This document shows positions 46,936 to 59,058 of a stretch of DNA of 64,000 nucleotides, piece by piece. A model generated the notes under the pieces. It did no database searches, had not been told where the DNA came from, and worked only from the letters and a program-made list of their open reading frames with translations. A program made the translations under genes and the position numbers. Numbering within the stretch: the stretch's first letter is position 1; each line of letters begins with the position of its first letter. The DNA is from Lutraria lutraria (taxonomy: Eukaryota; Mollusca; Bivalvia; Venerida; Mactridae): NCBI GenBank assembly GCA_964023205.1, contig OZ026848.1, positions 4,888,501 to 4,952,500 on the forward strand. The letters run 5' to 3'.

Positions 46936-46944
46936 ATATAAAAA
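46936..46944 (+). promoter_or_regulatory. TATA box of the secreted-protein gene
   Basis: ATATAAAAA lies about 30 bases before a plausible start site (TCATACGCAG, about 46965) and about 130 before a strong donor. It is inferred as the promoter of the three-coding-exon gene downstream. Confidence 0.45.
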
Positions 46945-46967
46945 CGTATGATGTTACTTTCTCATAC

Positions 46968-47075
46968 GCAGTAAGCGTTTCTTCATTCTCGAATTAAGCT
47001 GACCCGGACATCACTTGTGAATTATTAGCGTACTTTAAGCGATTGATATTTGCAGGAAAAGTCCATACAATCAAG
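46968..47075 (+). other. Predicted 5' non-coding exon
   Basis: From the inferred start site to ATCAAG followed by GTAAGA (donor at 47076). No ATG in it opens a long frame. It pairs with the acceptor TTCATTTATTTCAG directly before the coding ATG at 49946. The first intron would be about 2.87 kb and contains nothing else I recognise, apart from a weak tRNA-like stretch near 48530. Confidence 0.45.
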
Positions 47076-49945
47076 GTAAGAATTGTGGAGCATATTTAAT
47101 AAGCAAGTTTGTGAGTTTTATTTCTATTTTTTCGGAACAATTATATTGAAAGTTTTTAAATAATAAATACCGGACGGAGAGAATTACTATCTCATACTTG
47201 TATTGATAAAACTTAATTAAATTTTGGAAATATGCTATCGTAGTTTAACAAAATTTGGGGGAAATTTAAAAAAACGGATATTTTATTGAACGGAAATGGA
47301 AGTACAGTCATATATTTATTATGCAAACCGTGTTTCAATGTTTTTATATTATTATTAAAGATACTCCTTTCTAATTTATATTGTACGTGTGTTGAAACAT
47401 ACGAATGAAGCTGCTGACGACAAAGGGAAAAAATCTGTTTGTTAACAAGGATTTCAGCGCCGATTTTATTCACATTATTTTTTGTAGTTGCAATCAGACA
47501 TGGCTGTATTGTAATTCAATGTTTTAATATGGTGTTTTAGATTATACATAAAAAATGAGTTTTTAGTTGCGCGACATTTATGTTCCTTTCCTTCCTACCT
47601 TCCCGCTGTAAAAAAAGTTTGTGTTGCGTTACCGCAAACCAACATTGCCCAAAAATCTTATTTATGAAGATTTGTTAATTTAAAAACATAAATCAATTTA
47701 ATAGCCATGCATTTAAGTTAACATGCAACTTTCATTTCCTCTGTTTATTCAAAAGAGTAAGAATTGATAAAATGATGGTTGTATTTTCGGAAGGTGATTT
47801 TGTCACGTTCCTGTGTTACCATCAAGCTGGGAACCTTCCTTGGACCCCATAACAGCTTATGTTAAAGGAAAGCTGCGCAAAGAAAATAGGTCTCAACTAA
47901 ATAATGTGAATATAATGTACTGATGTACCTTGTATACTTATCTTTAGTACTCTGTGTATATAAATGGCTGTTTGGATGAGAGCAAGTCTTACATAGACAT
48001 AATATTACCATACAAGTTTTTTTTTCTTTTTGAGAAAGTTCCGTCATTTACTATTTACTATGTTCAGACGTAGTCATAGATTAATTAATTGATTGAAAGG
48101 CGAAATACCGAAGGCTGTCACCTATAATTAGGCAGATGTACAAGAATTTTGCCTTCTACCCTCGCTGTGTTACTGATTTTACACGATTGCGAATAATATC
48201 GACTCTATTACTGAGATAAATACGGTGGCGTTTTGTTCCTTCGGTCAACTGAAATTGTACCGTTAAGTTTAACCTTGAAATTTTGTCCACATGCAGAAGT
48301 AAATTTAAAAATTAAAATATATTTAGAGCGTTTGTACACATTTTTTTGTATGTGTACTATACAGTTGCATCAGTTACCATTTAATTGTGATCCTATTTTT
48401 TTTCATTTTAATAAGGTTTAATTAAACCTTAATTTGCATTACTATACATTAGGTAAACACTTACAAAAATTGAGGCTTTGATTCTATGAAATAAACTGCA
48501 AAGATTACAATATGACTAGAGCAAAGGTCAAACTTGGAGACCAAGGAGTAGAGTGTTTGACACCTAACCCGAAAGTCGAAAGCTCAAATCCTGATGGGCC
48601 CGGAATCCTTCCATTATTTCACACTCCCTCGTTTCCCTTTTCAAAACTATGCAAGAAAAGTTTAGAAATTTTATATTTTCATGAATTCCTTTCGCAGGGG
48701 CTAATATGAGTACTAATGAATACTGCAAGAACCAGTCTTTGAGATCGTTTGTTTAATACAAAGTTTAACAACTTAAAGCGCGATCTGGTGTAAAAATACG
48801 CTGATACACTTACTAGGGTCATAACCGTGAATAAGTAACAGACCCACAAAAAATGGGACGTCCTTAATTCGTTATGTTCATATTGTCCCTTTTTGGTAAA
48901 AAGAAGTTTTTTTGTCACAAACATTTTTGTAGCTTGTTGCGAGGCTCTGTCTAATTCAACAAAACCTCCGCTTTACGCATCTTATTGTTAAGTCTATATC
49001 CTTTGTTCGTTGTGTGACCCGATATTTCCCTTTATTTTTTGTCTACTTCCGCTGGTTTTTCTGACCTGTCATGAACGCATCTGTTAAAAGGAGTAATATT
49101 ACAAAAACATCGTTGGGTAGAGACACAAATGACATAAAAGACATGTTTTTATCAATCCAGGATCAAATCACTATGTATGATGAGTGTCACTTTGACATTT
49201 ATTGTCCGCGAACAAGGTGGAAGGGCAATTAATAATTAATTAAACTGTTTTGTTGATTTTTTGTGCGGTACGAATCAATACGAATATCACACAAGGTCAC
49301 ACACTTTGATTTGATCTTCTTGTTCGATCCAAGGAGATTTTTTAGTTTACCGTAAGTCCTTGTCCAGAAAAAAGATATTGGGAATTTTTGTGAACGGTTT
49401 TTATTTATGAAGTAAAAAGAAAGTGTTCACATATTTCAATTAGTTCTTCCTCTAAGTGGTAAATAAGTGTTTTACATTATCCTTAAGGTTTCTGATTTTT
49501 GCCAAAAAAATTCAAGTTACTGTAGTACTAGAAACCAGCAATGCGAAAAGAATCAAATATGCCTGGTCGGAAACTTTAGACACAAATACGTTTTATTAGC
49601 AGAATAATATATACTATTTGTGTACAAGTAATGTTCCCAATACAGGTATTTGGGAATCATATTGCGATACGATATCATTAATCATACATTATTTTATATT
49701 GAAATATAAAGGTGAAAATCGGGACCGAAAATTTATTTCGGATAACACCAAGTCAGTTTCGGATAATTCGAGTTCGGATAATCTAGATTTTGCTATATTA
49801 TTTTATCATACATTGTTTGAGTTACAATGTAGTATGTGTAACTGTGAACTGCATGCGTATGTAGAGTGTGAATAAATTATGACCAAATTAATGTTGTTAT
49901 TTGAATAAGGCAACACACTGAATTACATGTTTTCATTTATTTCAG

Positions 49946-52900
49946 ATGATAAAAATAGTCGCTGCTGTATTATGTTTGAGCGTTTTGGTCTCATCACAGG
50001 AAATGTTCGGGGACGGACTCGGTAAGTTTATCCTCAATTTATATGAAGAAACCTATTTATTACTTAAGCTAGATAGGGCTTCGTTGAATAAGTACAGCGA
50101 GGCATATTACCCGCTGGTAACAATAGTTGCATTCTCATTTAGAGCCCCAGAAACTAAAATTGGCATAAATGTCCTCTGGACACATGTTATAAGCTAATAC
50201 GTCGAGTTACGAAGTCAAGTGCATTTTTATTTTATAACATACAAAAGAGATTTTTGGTTCACCAGCAACCTTCTTTACAAGTACACCAGTTGCAAGTAGA
50301 TTACATGTTTATTATCATGTTTTATTGTGTAATAAACTATTAATTGTACAAATTAGTCCATTTGGCCAAATATGTATGTTCACACCTGCTGGCAGTAATA
50401 AATTAAGCATTGCCTGAATGCTTTGAAACAAAAAACCCTAATAATTCATTTCGACATAAATGCGCAATAAATTAAGACGAATCGTTCGCTGTCAAACATC
50501 TGACCTTGTGTTTTCATTGTAAACTTTTAACATAATTGCACACTAGTATTAAACAGTAAGTAGAAATGAGTTTACATGCGTAAATTATGAGATTTGTGAC
50601 GTCAAAGATATTGTCGTTAGGGCGGCACATAAAGCAATTGTCAGTCGGGTTACTGGTAAAACGATTATTCATTCTGACTTTGTGAATTTCATACACATAA
50701 CTGTGCATTCTTTAAAGCCGGAGATATTTTCGTCTTCATTTCAGGTAACTCTGCACCTATTACTTTCAAGTTACTGTCAACAAATAAGTCTTTTTCACGA
50801 CCTTTTATTCAGTTCGCAAATTTCACATGATTCTGCAGACGCATATGCAGTCATGTGCAAAAAGTATTCGGTGGCCATTTTTGTTCTGAACATAGATCAT
50901 TTTAGATGCAAAAATAACATAAAGTGAACACAAAACTTCAACAGTTTCTAGAAATAGTTTTATTGCTTGGTAAAATGGCCTTTATAAGGTATATCGTTAC
51001 AGTCGAAATGTCAGTGAAGGGTTTTTTGAGGTGGAAAACTGATTCAAATCATAGTTACAGAATAAATTCCATCCTTACCAATGGCGCTTTTGGGCCACTT
51101 TAAAAGTACCAGAAAAAGGGAATATGGTCGACATGTCATTAGCAAAGAAAAGTAAATCCAACCACTGTTGGCAAGACAAAGCCAAATGAAATACACGTGT
51201 ATGTAAATTTTGAATAGATATAACAGAAATCCTATGCCTTTGAGCAACTACACAAATGTAGTTCACGTTCACGTTTAAAAAGCAAACGTTTCATTTGCTT
51301 ATTTGGTAATACCTCTTGAGTATTTGGGCTCATACGGAATTGCAGCAAATTCTTGTTACGCCCTTCCCGGATAATACAAGCATTATATATTTATTTTACA
51401 GGGGGTTTATTTGCTCTTAACATGCTCAGTGGCAGACCAGCCTTTGATTTAGGTGGTTTATTTGGTGGTAATAGAGCTGGTGGCTACCCAGTCCAACTTC
51501 CAGCACAGGCAAGTGGACGATCCAGTCCTTCAAACGCAGCAGCAGCAATGGCAGCCGCTGCGGCTTCTAGAAGACAACAGTCACCATTAGGTAAGTTATC
51601 ATTTTGTTACGCAATATGTAACATTCTTTAGAGTTATCGACATTGCAGATACCCAATACGTTGGCAAAGCTAATAGTTTTACATTGTTCCTGGGAATATC
51701 AAGATTGTCTACGAGTTCATGCCCCAGAACCTCCCCACACACCCCCACCCCCACCCCCAATCAAGACATAAATTTGGCACGACCGCCTTAATTCTTCATC
51801 AGAATAGTTGAAAACATTATGTACACAAAATATCGTATGTTTCTGGCTGTTCTGACTGGTTTAGATATTTGAACGGACAGATTTTTAAAATTATAAAGAA
51901 ACACTGACAAGCGACGAGGTTTAAATAATCGGCTTAGGTCCGACTTTTTTACCGTTACATAATTATTACCACATTTGTATTACATGAGACAAAAATTTTG
52001 TCTGTATGAAATTCCTGAGAAATGAAGATGAAGTGGACCCGGTCGTTCTAATGGCCGTGTACAAGTATATCACGTGACATGCTAGGCACGTACATTCGTT
52101 AATGTTTTATCTTTCCTATCTGCTGTAACAATTGACCGTAAATAATTATGCCCTCATCATTTTATGTATTAGGATCCTAGCCCCCAATTGTACTGATGTA
52201 CTGATGCAAAATATTTCTCTTTGTCAAAGTACAATGTATATTGATATTTTGTAATTGTATCTTTTTTATACGTAAATTTAATGGAAATAGGAATTATTTT
52301 ATCTTTGAAAAACGGGTTACGCCCATAGACCTTAATGCAAATTTAAGGGAAAACAACCCTCTGATATGTCATTGTTTTTAAAAAGTTCACAATAAATCAT
52401 TTTCCATCATGGAAGGCTATAAAAATGATAAACATTCACAAAATCTGCCCGCCCTATTTTGAGATAATATTTCTGAGAGTTCGGATCTTAGTACCTTAAC
52501 ATTAAATCACGTTGTTAAAATCAAGCAAATGCTAAAAGCTTTATCTATATATATATTAATAAGATCCAAACATTTGTCTAAAAAGTAGGTCATTAATTAT
52601 TTTGACCCCCAAAGTACAAGTGGCTAATTATCACCATGTCCGTAATTAGGTCAAGTTCATGCCCATCAGATTGACATATGAGATGTCTACGTTAATGCCC
52701 CGTGTTACCGGACAATTAAGACTTAAACCCAAATGTAAGAAAACATTTTCCATAAAGCGAGATGAAAAATTTGAAACTTATTTCAGATTATAGAACGGTC
52801 CCTAGGAATTTGAGATAACGAGATTCAAATGTATTATTTTTATTAAAATGCAAAAAATAAAAGTTTGTATTTATCACTCGGAGAGAAGGACGTATTTCGC

Positions 52901-54649
52901 TCATGTACTTATTCGGGGAGAATACTACATTATGTGGTCTGTTTTCTACAAGCATGAACGTTGATGATAGTAATTATATTCCAAATTTATTTGTATATTT
53001 GACTTCGTATTTTGAATGAGATGTACGAAGGTATCGAGTACAATCGTCTGTACATTAAATTCGAGAGAAACTTAGATATCTGTTTACCCATCGTCGGATA
53101 TCCACGGTTGCTGACTCAACTCCGCTACGTATATCATTGTGTGGCGGAGTGGAGTCAGGAACCGTGTTTATCCTACGTCGGTGTTTACCATGCCCAAACA
53201 AAATTGATTTATACGCTACTTTACCCTAACATAACACATATAGGATATTTCTACATAAAATATACCCTGGTGTTTGCAAGATCAAATATAAGAAAGTTGC
53301 ACCGTAAAGCGCAGACAGTGATGACAATTTAGTGACGATTACTGTCATCATATAATAGGTTTTCTTAACGATAATGGGAAACTTGGATAACTTCATTGCA
53401 CAGCGACCTTCCATTAATGTCATCTTTTCACATTATATTGAAATACCATTTTGAAGAATCTTATAACTTGTCATATTAACAATGAGGTAGAATGATGACA
53501 TACTTATGAATTGCATTAATTGCCCGACCTGTCACCGCAATTAAGGAAGATAATTATGACAACAAAGTAACAAAATAAATAAGTACAAAGCTACAAGTGC
53601 ATGACTTTGCCATAATGGTGAGTTGCAGATAGGACTGTGGACCGTTGGGTAAGTGGCGATCCGATCCAATCAACGATTCAACACTCACGATCCACAAATG
53701 GAATCACGATTCTTTTGTTATCAAGTAACTCGCCTAAAACTTCAATATTGCAGTCCTGAAGACAGATTAATTAAATTAATTTCCTTTTAGGAATAATGAA
53801 GTAAATCAATATAAATTGTTTAAGGCTGAGATTTATATGTACCCCTTCAAATTGATGGATTTACCAGCATCATTTTCTGGTTTAAGCCAGTGACCCGTTA
53901 TTTAAAGATCTGATCGGACATCTTGGCCAACAAAGTAGTTCATGATGAGAACATATATACTGTATTTTTATTTATTTTCGTTAGCCTCAATTTTCGTGGT
54001 TTATACTAAAATGGCTATTTCGTGGGGACACTCATAATATAATTCATTGATTTTGATTTTAGAAAAAGAAATGCCTTATCTCTGCATTTAGATTCGTGGT
54101 GATTTAATTTCGTGGATGAGTCGGTCCACGAAATTAAATCCCCAACGAAAATTAATGCTTCCACAGTATTCAGAGAAAAGGGAATTTTAAGAACAAAGAA
54201 TACACATTATGATAAAAATGATACGAATCACGCGAATGCCGGAGTCATGGCGTTAGGTCCTGGCCCCAGTTTCGCAAAATAAACTTTAGTTTTTACTCAA
54301 ACTCAACTAATTGTATGCAATTTAGAATATGGTATTGAAAGAAGGTGCAATTAAGTTGGTCGTGTAACTGTCTCCAATAATTTAACCTAGCTAGTATCTC
54401 TAACTTGATATAGTATACATGTAATTCATTTAGAGTATTTTATCTTGGCATGTTGATCATGTGTAGTATACTAGGAATCATTTCTAGTCAAAGACACAAG
54501 ATTTCTCAAAAGATAAACACTTGAGACCATACTTGAGTTTCTACTAAATTTTTAGTTTTAGTCCATATTAAAATGTTATAAACGTTTCCTTTCTTTTTCT
54601 AGGCAGCCTTGGTGGATTATTATTCCTTGACAGTATGGGTGTAATGTAA
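49946..54649 (+). CDS. Small secreted LGGL-repeat, Ala-rich protein (three coding exons)
   Basis: Exons 49946-50021, 51402-51590 and 54603-54649 join to 312 bases, 103 codons plus stop. All junctions are canonical: GTAAGT donors at 50022 and 51591, acceptors TTATTTTACAG and TTCTTTTTCTAG, both introns in phase 1 splitting a Gly codon. The ATG immediately follows an acceptor, so the 5' UTR is spliced. Residues 1-18 are a clean signal peptide. The mature part has L-G-G-L three times (near 25, 42 and 91), a Gly-rich stretch 43-53, Ser/Pro-rich 61-70, an Ala run 71-80 broken by one Met, and a dibasic Arg-Arg at 82-83. There are no Cys after the signal. I know no matching family. Low complexity plus secretion would suit a shell-matrix, byssal or mucus protein, or a peptide precursor; this is inference. 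Confidence 0.8.
50022..51401 (+). other. Intron 1 of the coding part
   Basis: It starts GTAAGT and ends TTTTACAG. AT-rich, with no recognised feature. Confidence 0.75.
53092..53177 (+). ncRNA. 86-nt hairpin, pre-miRNA-like
   Basis: Two 37-base arms (CGTCGGATATCCACGG... and ...CCGTGTTTATCCTACG) pair with about 30 matches around a 12-base loop (GTATATCATTGT). The central part pairs GACTC with GAGTC and CTCCGC with GCGGAG. Size and mismatch spacing fit a miRNA precursor within an intron. It could equally be a tiny palindromic transposon; I do not recognise a known miRNA family. Confidence 0.4.
53957..54170. mobile_element. Small palindromic element with TACTGT ends
   Basis: TACTGTATTTTTATTTATTT at the left and TTAATGCTTCCACAGTA at the right are imperfect inverted ends, both next to TTTTCGTT words. 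Inside, ATTTAATTTCGTGGA and TCCACGAAATTAAAT (54102-54139) form a perfect 15-bp hairpin. It is typical of a MITE. Confidence 0.6.
54259..54370. repeat. Interspersed repeat with CCTGGCCCCAGTTTC end, copy 2
   Basis: It is the same ordered words as at 36147-36300. It lies in intron 2, about 230 bases before exon 3. Confidence 0.5.
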
Positions 54650-55305
54650 GGCTGATGTCCGAATGAAGACGTTTTCGCACTCCAGCTGATTCGACTCACT
54701 GGTTTTGTACAAATCCTGGTTATACGTTCAAATGTCATCACGTTGTGTATCTTATAGTTCTGCATTTGTTTTTGTTCTTTTTTTATCCGATCATATGTTG
54801 TCTAAGTTTCATCATTGTTGAACGAAGTGGCGAGCATGCTGTTGATCAAATGAATTGGAATATCATTAATTAAACACATTATTCTCGGGCACATAAATAA
54901 TTAAGTTGCTTACATTTCTTGTTTTTTTTTATAACCAATTTATTTTTTTTAAGTTTTACAACATGTAAAACATTGACATAATTAACTCTGCATAAGACGG
55001 CTTTTTTCATTTTTACAATTGATACCAACTTTTTGAGAATTTTTCAAATCATCAATGGAAGTTACAGTGTACAAATCACGCATGCACAGTCAGTATATCT
55101 GCATCGTAAGTGCAATATGAATGGAAGCATACGGTGTGTGTAACTATAAACATATAGATATATATACGTGTATATTGTTTAGTGTTCAATTCTTCTGTCT
55201 TTGTTTATTTTTTACTTGTTTTTACTTTTTTGTTCTTATTTCGTGACATGAAGAATGATTGTAAAGGCCTTTATTATCATCTTAATAAACATATCTTTCA
55301 CAGCT
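54650..55305 (+). other. 3' UTR of the secreted-protein gene
   Basis: It runs from the stop at 54649 to a canonical AATAAA at 55284-55289, with cleavage expected about 15-20 bases later. AT-rich with T runs, no other feature. Confidence 0.55.
55284..55289 (+). terminator. Polyadenylation signal AATAAA
   Basis: Canonical hexamer 635 bases after the stop codon, followed by a GTTGT-rich stretch about 20 bases further on. Confidence 0.5.
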
Positions 55306-55366
55306 TGTTGTCATATATTTTATCTTTACTTTTTACATCTAAGTAAGGTGTTTGGGTGGTCCTTTA

Positions 55367-55825
55367 CAAGGCAAGGCAAGGCAAGGCAAATTTATTAACA
55401 GATTTGTACATACGTACATCATCTAGCATGTTATAATATACAATACAGCAAATAGCATGTCACCATATTACGCCAAATGTAAACTGTGAAATTGACAAAA
55501 TTGACAATACATGTACATACAAACACAATTATGCTAATGAAAAAAAAGATAGGAGAGTGAGGCTTGGTTATATGGCAATACCTTTTCTAATATCTAAAGC
55601 AGATTTAATAAATTTGGCAAGATTACTAAGAGTTAACAAGTCTACAGATTTCATGAGTGTAATAAATTTGTATACCGATGGTCTCGTATATAATTCACAT
55701 GGCAAGAAACGTTGTCTAATGTTAACATAGCACGAACAAATACAAATAAAATGATAAACATCTTCAATATCACGAGTACCACAGATGTTGTCCTTGACTG
55801 TTGTAATGAAAAGCAAGACAGCTCG
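55367..55825 (-). pseudogene. LINE 3' end, antisense, with TTGCC tail
   Basis: The minus strand reads C-G-T-R-D-I-E-D-V-Y-H-F-I-C then Y-T-R-P-S-V-Y-K-F-I, the C-terminal zinc-finger-like motif of LINE polymerases (C..C..H..C type), followed by T-L-S-N-L and the 3' UTR. The tail is five AAGGC/GGCAA units at 55367-55388 on the plus strand. The 5' part is missing. This element family differs from the TTCTG-tailed LINEs. Confidence 0.75.
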
Positions 55826-56239
55826 GTCGGTAAGTCAACAGACTATCGAACAATTTTAGGTCGGTGATAATTTTACAGAAAATAATTACTTTTGTGACGC
55901 ATCACATCAGGCAGTTGACAGTAAATTGAACGTGGCACGTTAGTGCACATATGTAACACAGGAGTACTTGAACTAACGTTGTTAATTTATAAAACCATGA
56001 GCTCTCCAATGGCTTACGTAAGGCGTGATTTATACTTAACTGCACAAGTTTGCCTATAAGGTGATTGTCTGTTTTACTGGAGAACACCACGGTTTGAATG
56101 ACACTTTCTTTTGCATAAGACATGTACACGTGCAGCTAACAGTAAAACTCATTGATATATAAACCATTAAACATCTTGGGTTTACAATAAAGTAATATGG
56201 TTACTTGTCTTCATTCTTTTTTTCAAATGGTTATGAACC
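55826..56239. other. Unassigned repeat-like DNA
   Basis: An open minus frame (55902-56129) has no recognisable motif. It may belong to the LINE insertion or to older repeats. Confidence 0.3.
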
Positions 56240-56332
56240 TGCCTCCGTGGACGAGTGGTTAAGGTCGCTGACTTCAAATCACTGTAACGTCTTACTGATA
56301 GAGGGTCGTGGGTTCGAGCCCCGCTACCGACC
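56240..56332 (+). repeat. tRNA-like SINE head with long variable arm
   Basis: GCCTCCGTGGACGAGTGGTT is a good box A with Leu/Ser-type D-arm, and GGTCGTGGGTTCGAGCCCCG a good T-arm. The anticodon loop reads CTTCAAA. The acceptor ends do not pair and no poly-T terminator follows closely, so I favour a tRNA-derived SINE. Confidence 0.5.
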
Positions 56333-57159
56333 GTGTCTCTTTGTTTGAGAAAGTAGGCAGTTGCGGCTTACGGAGGATTGGGGTGTAGTGTAACGCAACT
56401 AATTTCTTATATTTCTTTGTTGTTGTGTTCGCGTTACTTTATTTCGGGGAATTAGCTAAATGTACAATCTGTCAGCACAGGAATTCCTGCTGCTAATCAC
56501 AATTCAACAGTAGTTACTACAAGTCCAAAACTTCAATGATTAACTTTATTTTTTTTTTACAGAATGATAACAATAATAACGTCAATGTGAACAACAATCC
56601 AAATATGAAACACAATAAAACGTGGTGGCGAAATCGCACTAACTGGTCTGTGGACATCCACCTTACAGCTAAGACAAAATTCAAGTATCTTCTATCATAT
56701 AAATTTTTGACCAGTCCACCCAAGCGGGTTGTCATGCATACAAAAATGGGTGTGACATAAATTAAAACGACCAATTAAAATACATGTACATAAATTCTGA
56801 AACTAGAAGAAAGGGTATTTTTGAAGACAGAAAGATTAAATAATATACTTAAAGAAACGCAACATATAAGCCGCATTAAGCTAATTATCACCTTCTTTGT
56901 TTGGTCAGTTATACAAAAGTAGTTGCTATAGAAACAAAATATTAAAGCCACATAGACAGACAGAAAAGAGGATTAAACTAAGGCGAATGGTGATAAAACT
57001 AGAATGCAGTATATAAGATTATCAAGTGTTATAGACAAACAAATAATTGAACATAGTAATGTATAAAACGCTATTTGACTATCAAACATCCAAATTCAAA
57101 CATAATAAATACAAGAACACAGAGAAATAAAAATACAAAATAAACCCAGCATAACAGTA
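56333..57159. other. Intergenic, nothing assigned
   Basis: AT-rich, no supported gene. Open frames on both strands at 56517-56774 overlap and have no domain. Confidence 0.35.
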
Positions 57160-57340
57160 GTACTGGTTATAACCAGGAACGATTGTTAGGTCAACTGTCC
57201 GCCTCATTTGACTCTGACTGTTTAAAAGGGACGTAAAACAAATAAACAAACAGACATGAAATATAAGCGCCTCGACCGGGTCTTGAATCCTGGCCCTGCT
57301 AACGGTCCAGGACATTCTTAGCAGGCAAGACATGCGAGAC
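57160..57340 (-). repeat. Interspersed repeat 'CAGTCAGA' family, inverted copy
   Basis: The minus strand reads GTTTTACGTCCCTTTTAAAC, CAGTCAGAGTCAAATGAGGC and GGACAGTTGACCTAACAATC, matching 25995-26125 and the spacer copies. A tRNA box-B-like GGATTCAAGACCC follows at 57278-57290 (minus), so the family may be SINE-related. Confidence 0.55.
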
Positions 57341-57819
57341 AAAGGTGTAGCGAAAATTAAAAAAACATATCATGACCGGTCAGTTGATTTCCTATTCAAT
57401 GTTGAGTTGTAATGAAACCTACAGTTAAAGATAATATATTTGATACCACTCGGCACTATTATTATAGTAAACCTAGATCAGCTACTAGTAATGAATTTCT
57501 CCTCTCAAAACGTACATCATGTTTTGTTGGATTTTACGTGAGAATATCAGAATATACCATTAAGGGTTGTACGGAACAGACTTTCAGTTCCATAAATATA
57601 CAAACACGAAAAAGAGAGTAATAACTATGCACCTTTATACATGTACCAGTAGGGCATAAAATTCATTAGGGTTTTTTTTTGTTATAAAATTCAGAATTAC
57701 GGATTTATCATACTGAGTGAAGAAAATAACCCTTTACATATTGCACCCATTTAAACAAGAACTGTTTACTGAAGCGAGGTTGTTTGTTTTGGAGGAGGTA
57801 GTGAAATGGTCTGAGGAGG
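57341..57819. other. Intergenic, nothing assigned
   Basis: No feature could be supported. Confidence 0.35.
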
Positions 57820-57829
57820 TATAAAAGGC
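57820..57829 (+). promoter_or_regulatory. Strong TATA-like word
   Basis: TATAAAAGGC in a locally G-rich setting (GGAGGAGG, GGCGG). About 40 bases on, an ATG at 57871 opens only 23 codons before a stop. It is either a promoter for a non-coding or spliced transcript or chance. Confidence 0.25.
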
Positions 57830-58081
57830 GGTAAGAAGACTAACCGTATTGTTATTCGTGGTAATTTAGATGCCCAAGGTTGTGTCGACTAAGTTACGCC
57901 CAGTTACTATTCCTTCCCTACAACAGAACCCTGCCTGTTAAATGAATGAAAACGTAAAGTCACAAACTATTAGTCTTACCAGGAATTATCTTGCTAGACA
58001 TAACGAGGTCGGCTTTTCTCTCGACGTGAACCCCATTGAACATTCATGAGATACTCAGCCGTTTTCCGGCAATGACGCCAT

Positions 58082-58098
58082 GTATTACCATGGTAACC
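58082..58098. promoter_or_regulatory. Palindromic X-box (RFX-type) candidate
   Basis: GTATTACCATGGTAACC holds the perfect palindrome TTACCATGGTAA, close to the RFX consensus of inverted GTTACC half-sites. TGACG words lie nearby. Confidence 0.35.
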
Positions 58099-58099
58099 T

Positions 58100-59040
58100 G
58101 CACCCGGAGCACTAGAAATTTAAATCATGAATATACCTGTAACGACAGTAATGTTTTAGTCGGAATTCGGTCTAAGGACGTGAAATTCCTCCAAGTCATC
58201 ATACAATGTATATACAACGTCGTATGAAAATATTGCTTAATTTGGACGTTGCATTTAAAAATAAACCAGCTTCATACCAAACAAGTGACAACGTAAACGA
58301 CGTCAACATGTCGACGTCGCACCACACTGAAGTTAGATCTATGATCAAATTTTGCAAATAATTAGACAACACACATACGCAGACATATAATATGGTTCAA
58401 GAAACCAGTCTGGGAAACCATGTCAGTCAGACACTGGTATTCAGTTGGCATAAAATGTTTGTTGTCAGAAGAAGATCAATGGAATATGACACGGGTAGGG
58501 GCCGAAAGAGAAAAATGTCGCAACGTTAATGACGTCGGTTGTGGACGCGCTGGCCAATGATCGACGGCAGACAGATAGGGTTTGTCAGATATGTTTGATG
58601 TAGGTTATGGTCGAACTATAGAATTTTGACCAAAGATCTTCAAATAAGTACATATATGACAAGTGCATCTTTTTTAAATGCGATTCTCTAACTTTCACTA
58701 TTCAATTGTTCTCTGTAAAGACCTACTGCACGCATTGCAAAAGAGGACACCAGGAAAAAGATTCTTCACATGGACAATTAATTTATTGCAAATTTACGGA
58801 TGCAGCAAACAGGCCAGATTAGACCCGTTTCATTTTGCTATTTTCCCGGCAGTCATGAAATTTCTGAAGAGTTGATTCCCTAGCTGATTTGACAACAGCA
58901 ACCACACAAATTATAAACTAATATGATTCCGAGAGGTATAAGGATATCTTCCATACGTGGGTATATCGTCAAAATCGTTGCATTCAGCTTAATGAGGAGT
59001 ATTTTGAGAAATACTAACTTTTAGTACAGACGTGAAATAC
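58100..59040. other. Intergenic with scattered CGTCA/TGACG words
   Basis: ACGACGTCAACATGTCGACG (about 58297) and AATGACGTCGG (about 58528) add to the CRE-like density. No gene seen. Confidence 0.3.
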
Positions 59041-59041
59041 G

Positions 59042-59058
59042 TGACGTCGTTGACGTCA
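59042..59058. promoter_or_regulatory. Twin CRE-like sites
   Basis: TGACGTCG and TGACGTCA lie back to back with one base between. The second is a perfect cAMP-response/ATF palindrome. Confidence 0.4.

Larger units (their letters stand above)
51591..54602 (+). other. Intron 2 of the coding part
   Basis: It starts GTAAGT and ends TTTTTCTAG. It includes a C/A-rich tract at 51733-51760, the hairpin at 53092-53177 and the small element at 53957-54170. The 106-codon frame at 53012 spans the hairpin and is not convincing as a gene. Confidence 0.75.

Noticed and set aside
53012..53332. 106-codon open frame in intron 2
   Set aside because: It spans the hairpin, and its length is partly due to the palindrome; no signal or domain.
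56240..56332. Functional tRNA gene (possibly TCA anticodon)
   Set aside because: Acceptor ends do not pair and there is no nearby terminator; SINE head preferred.
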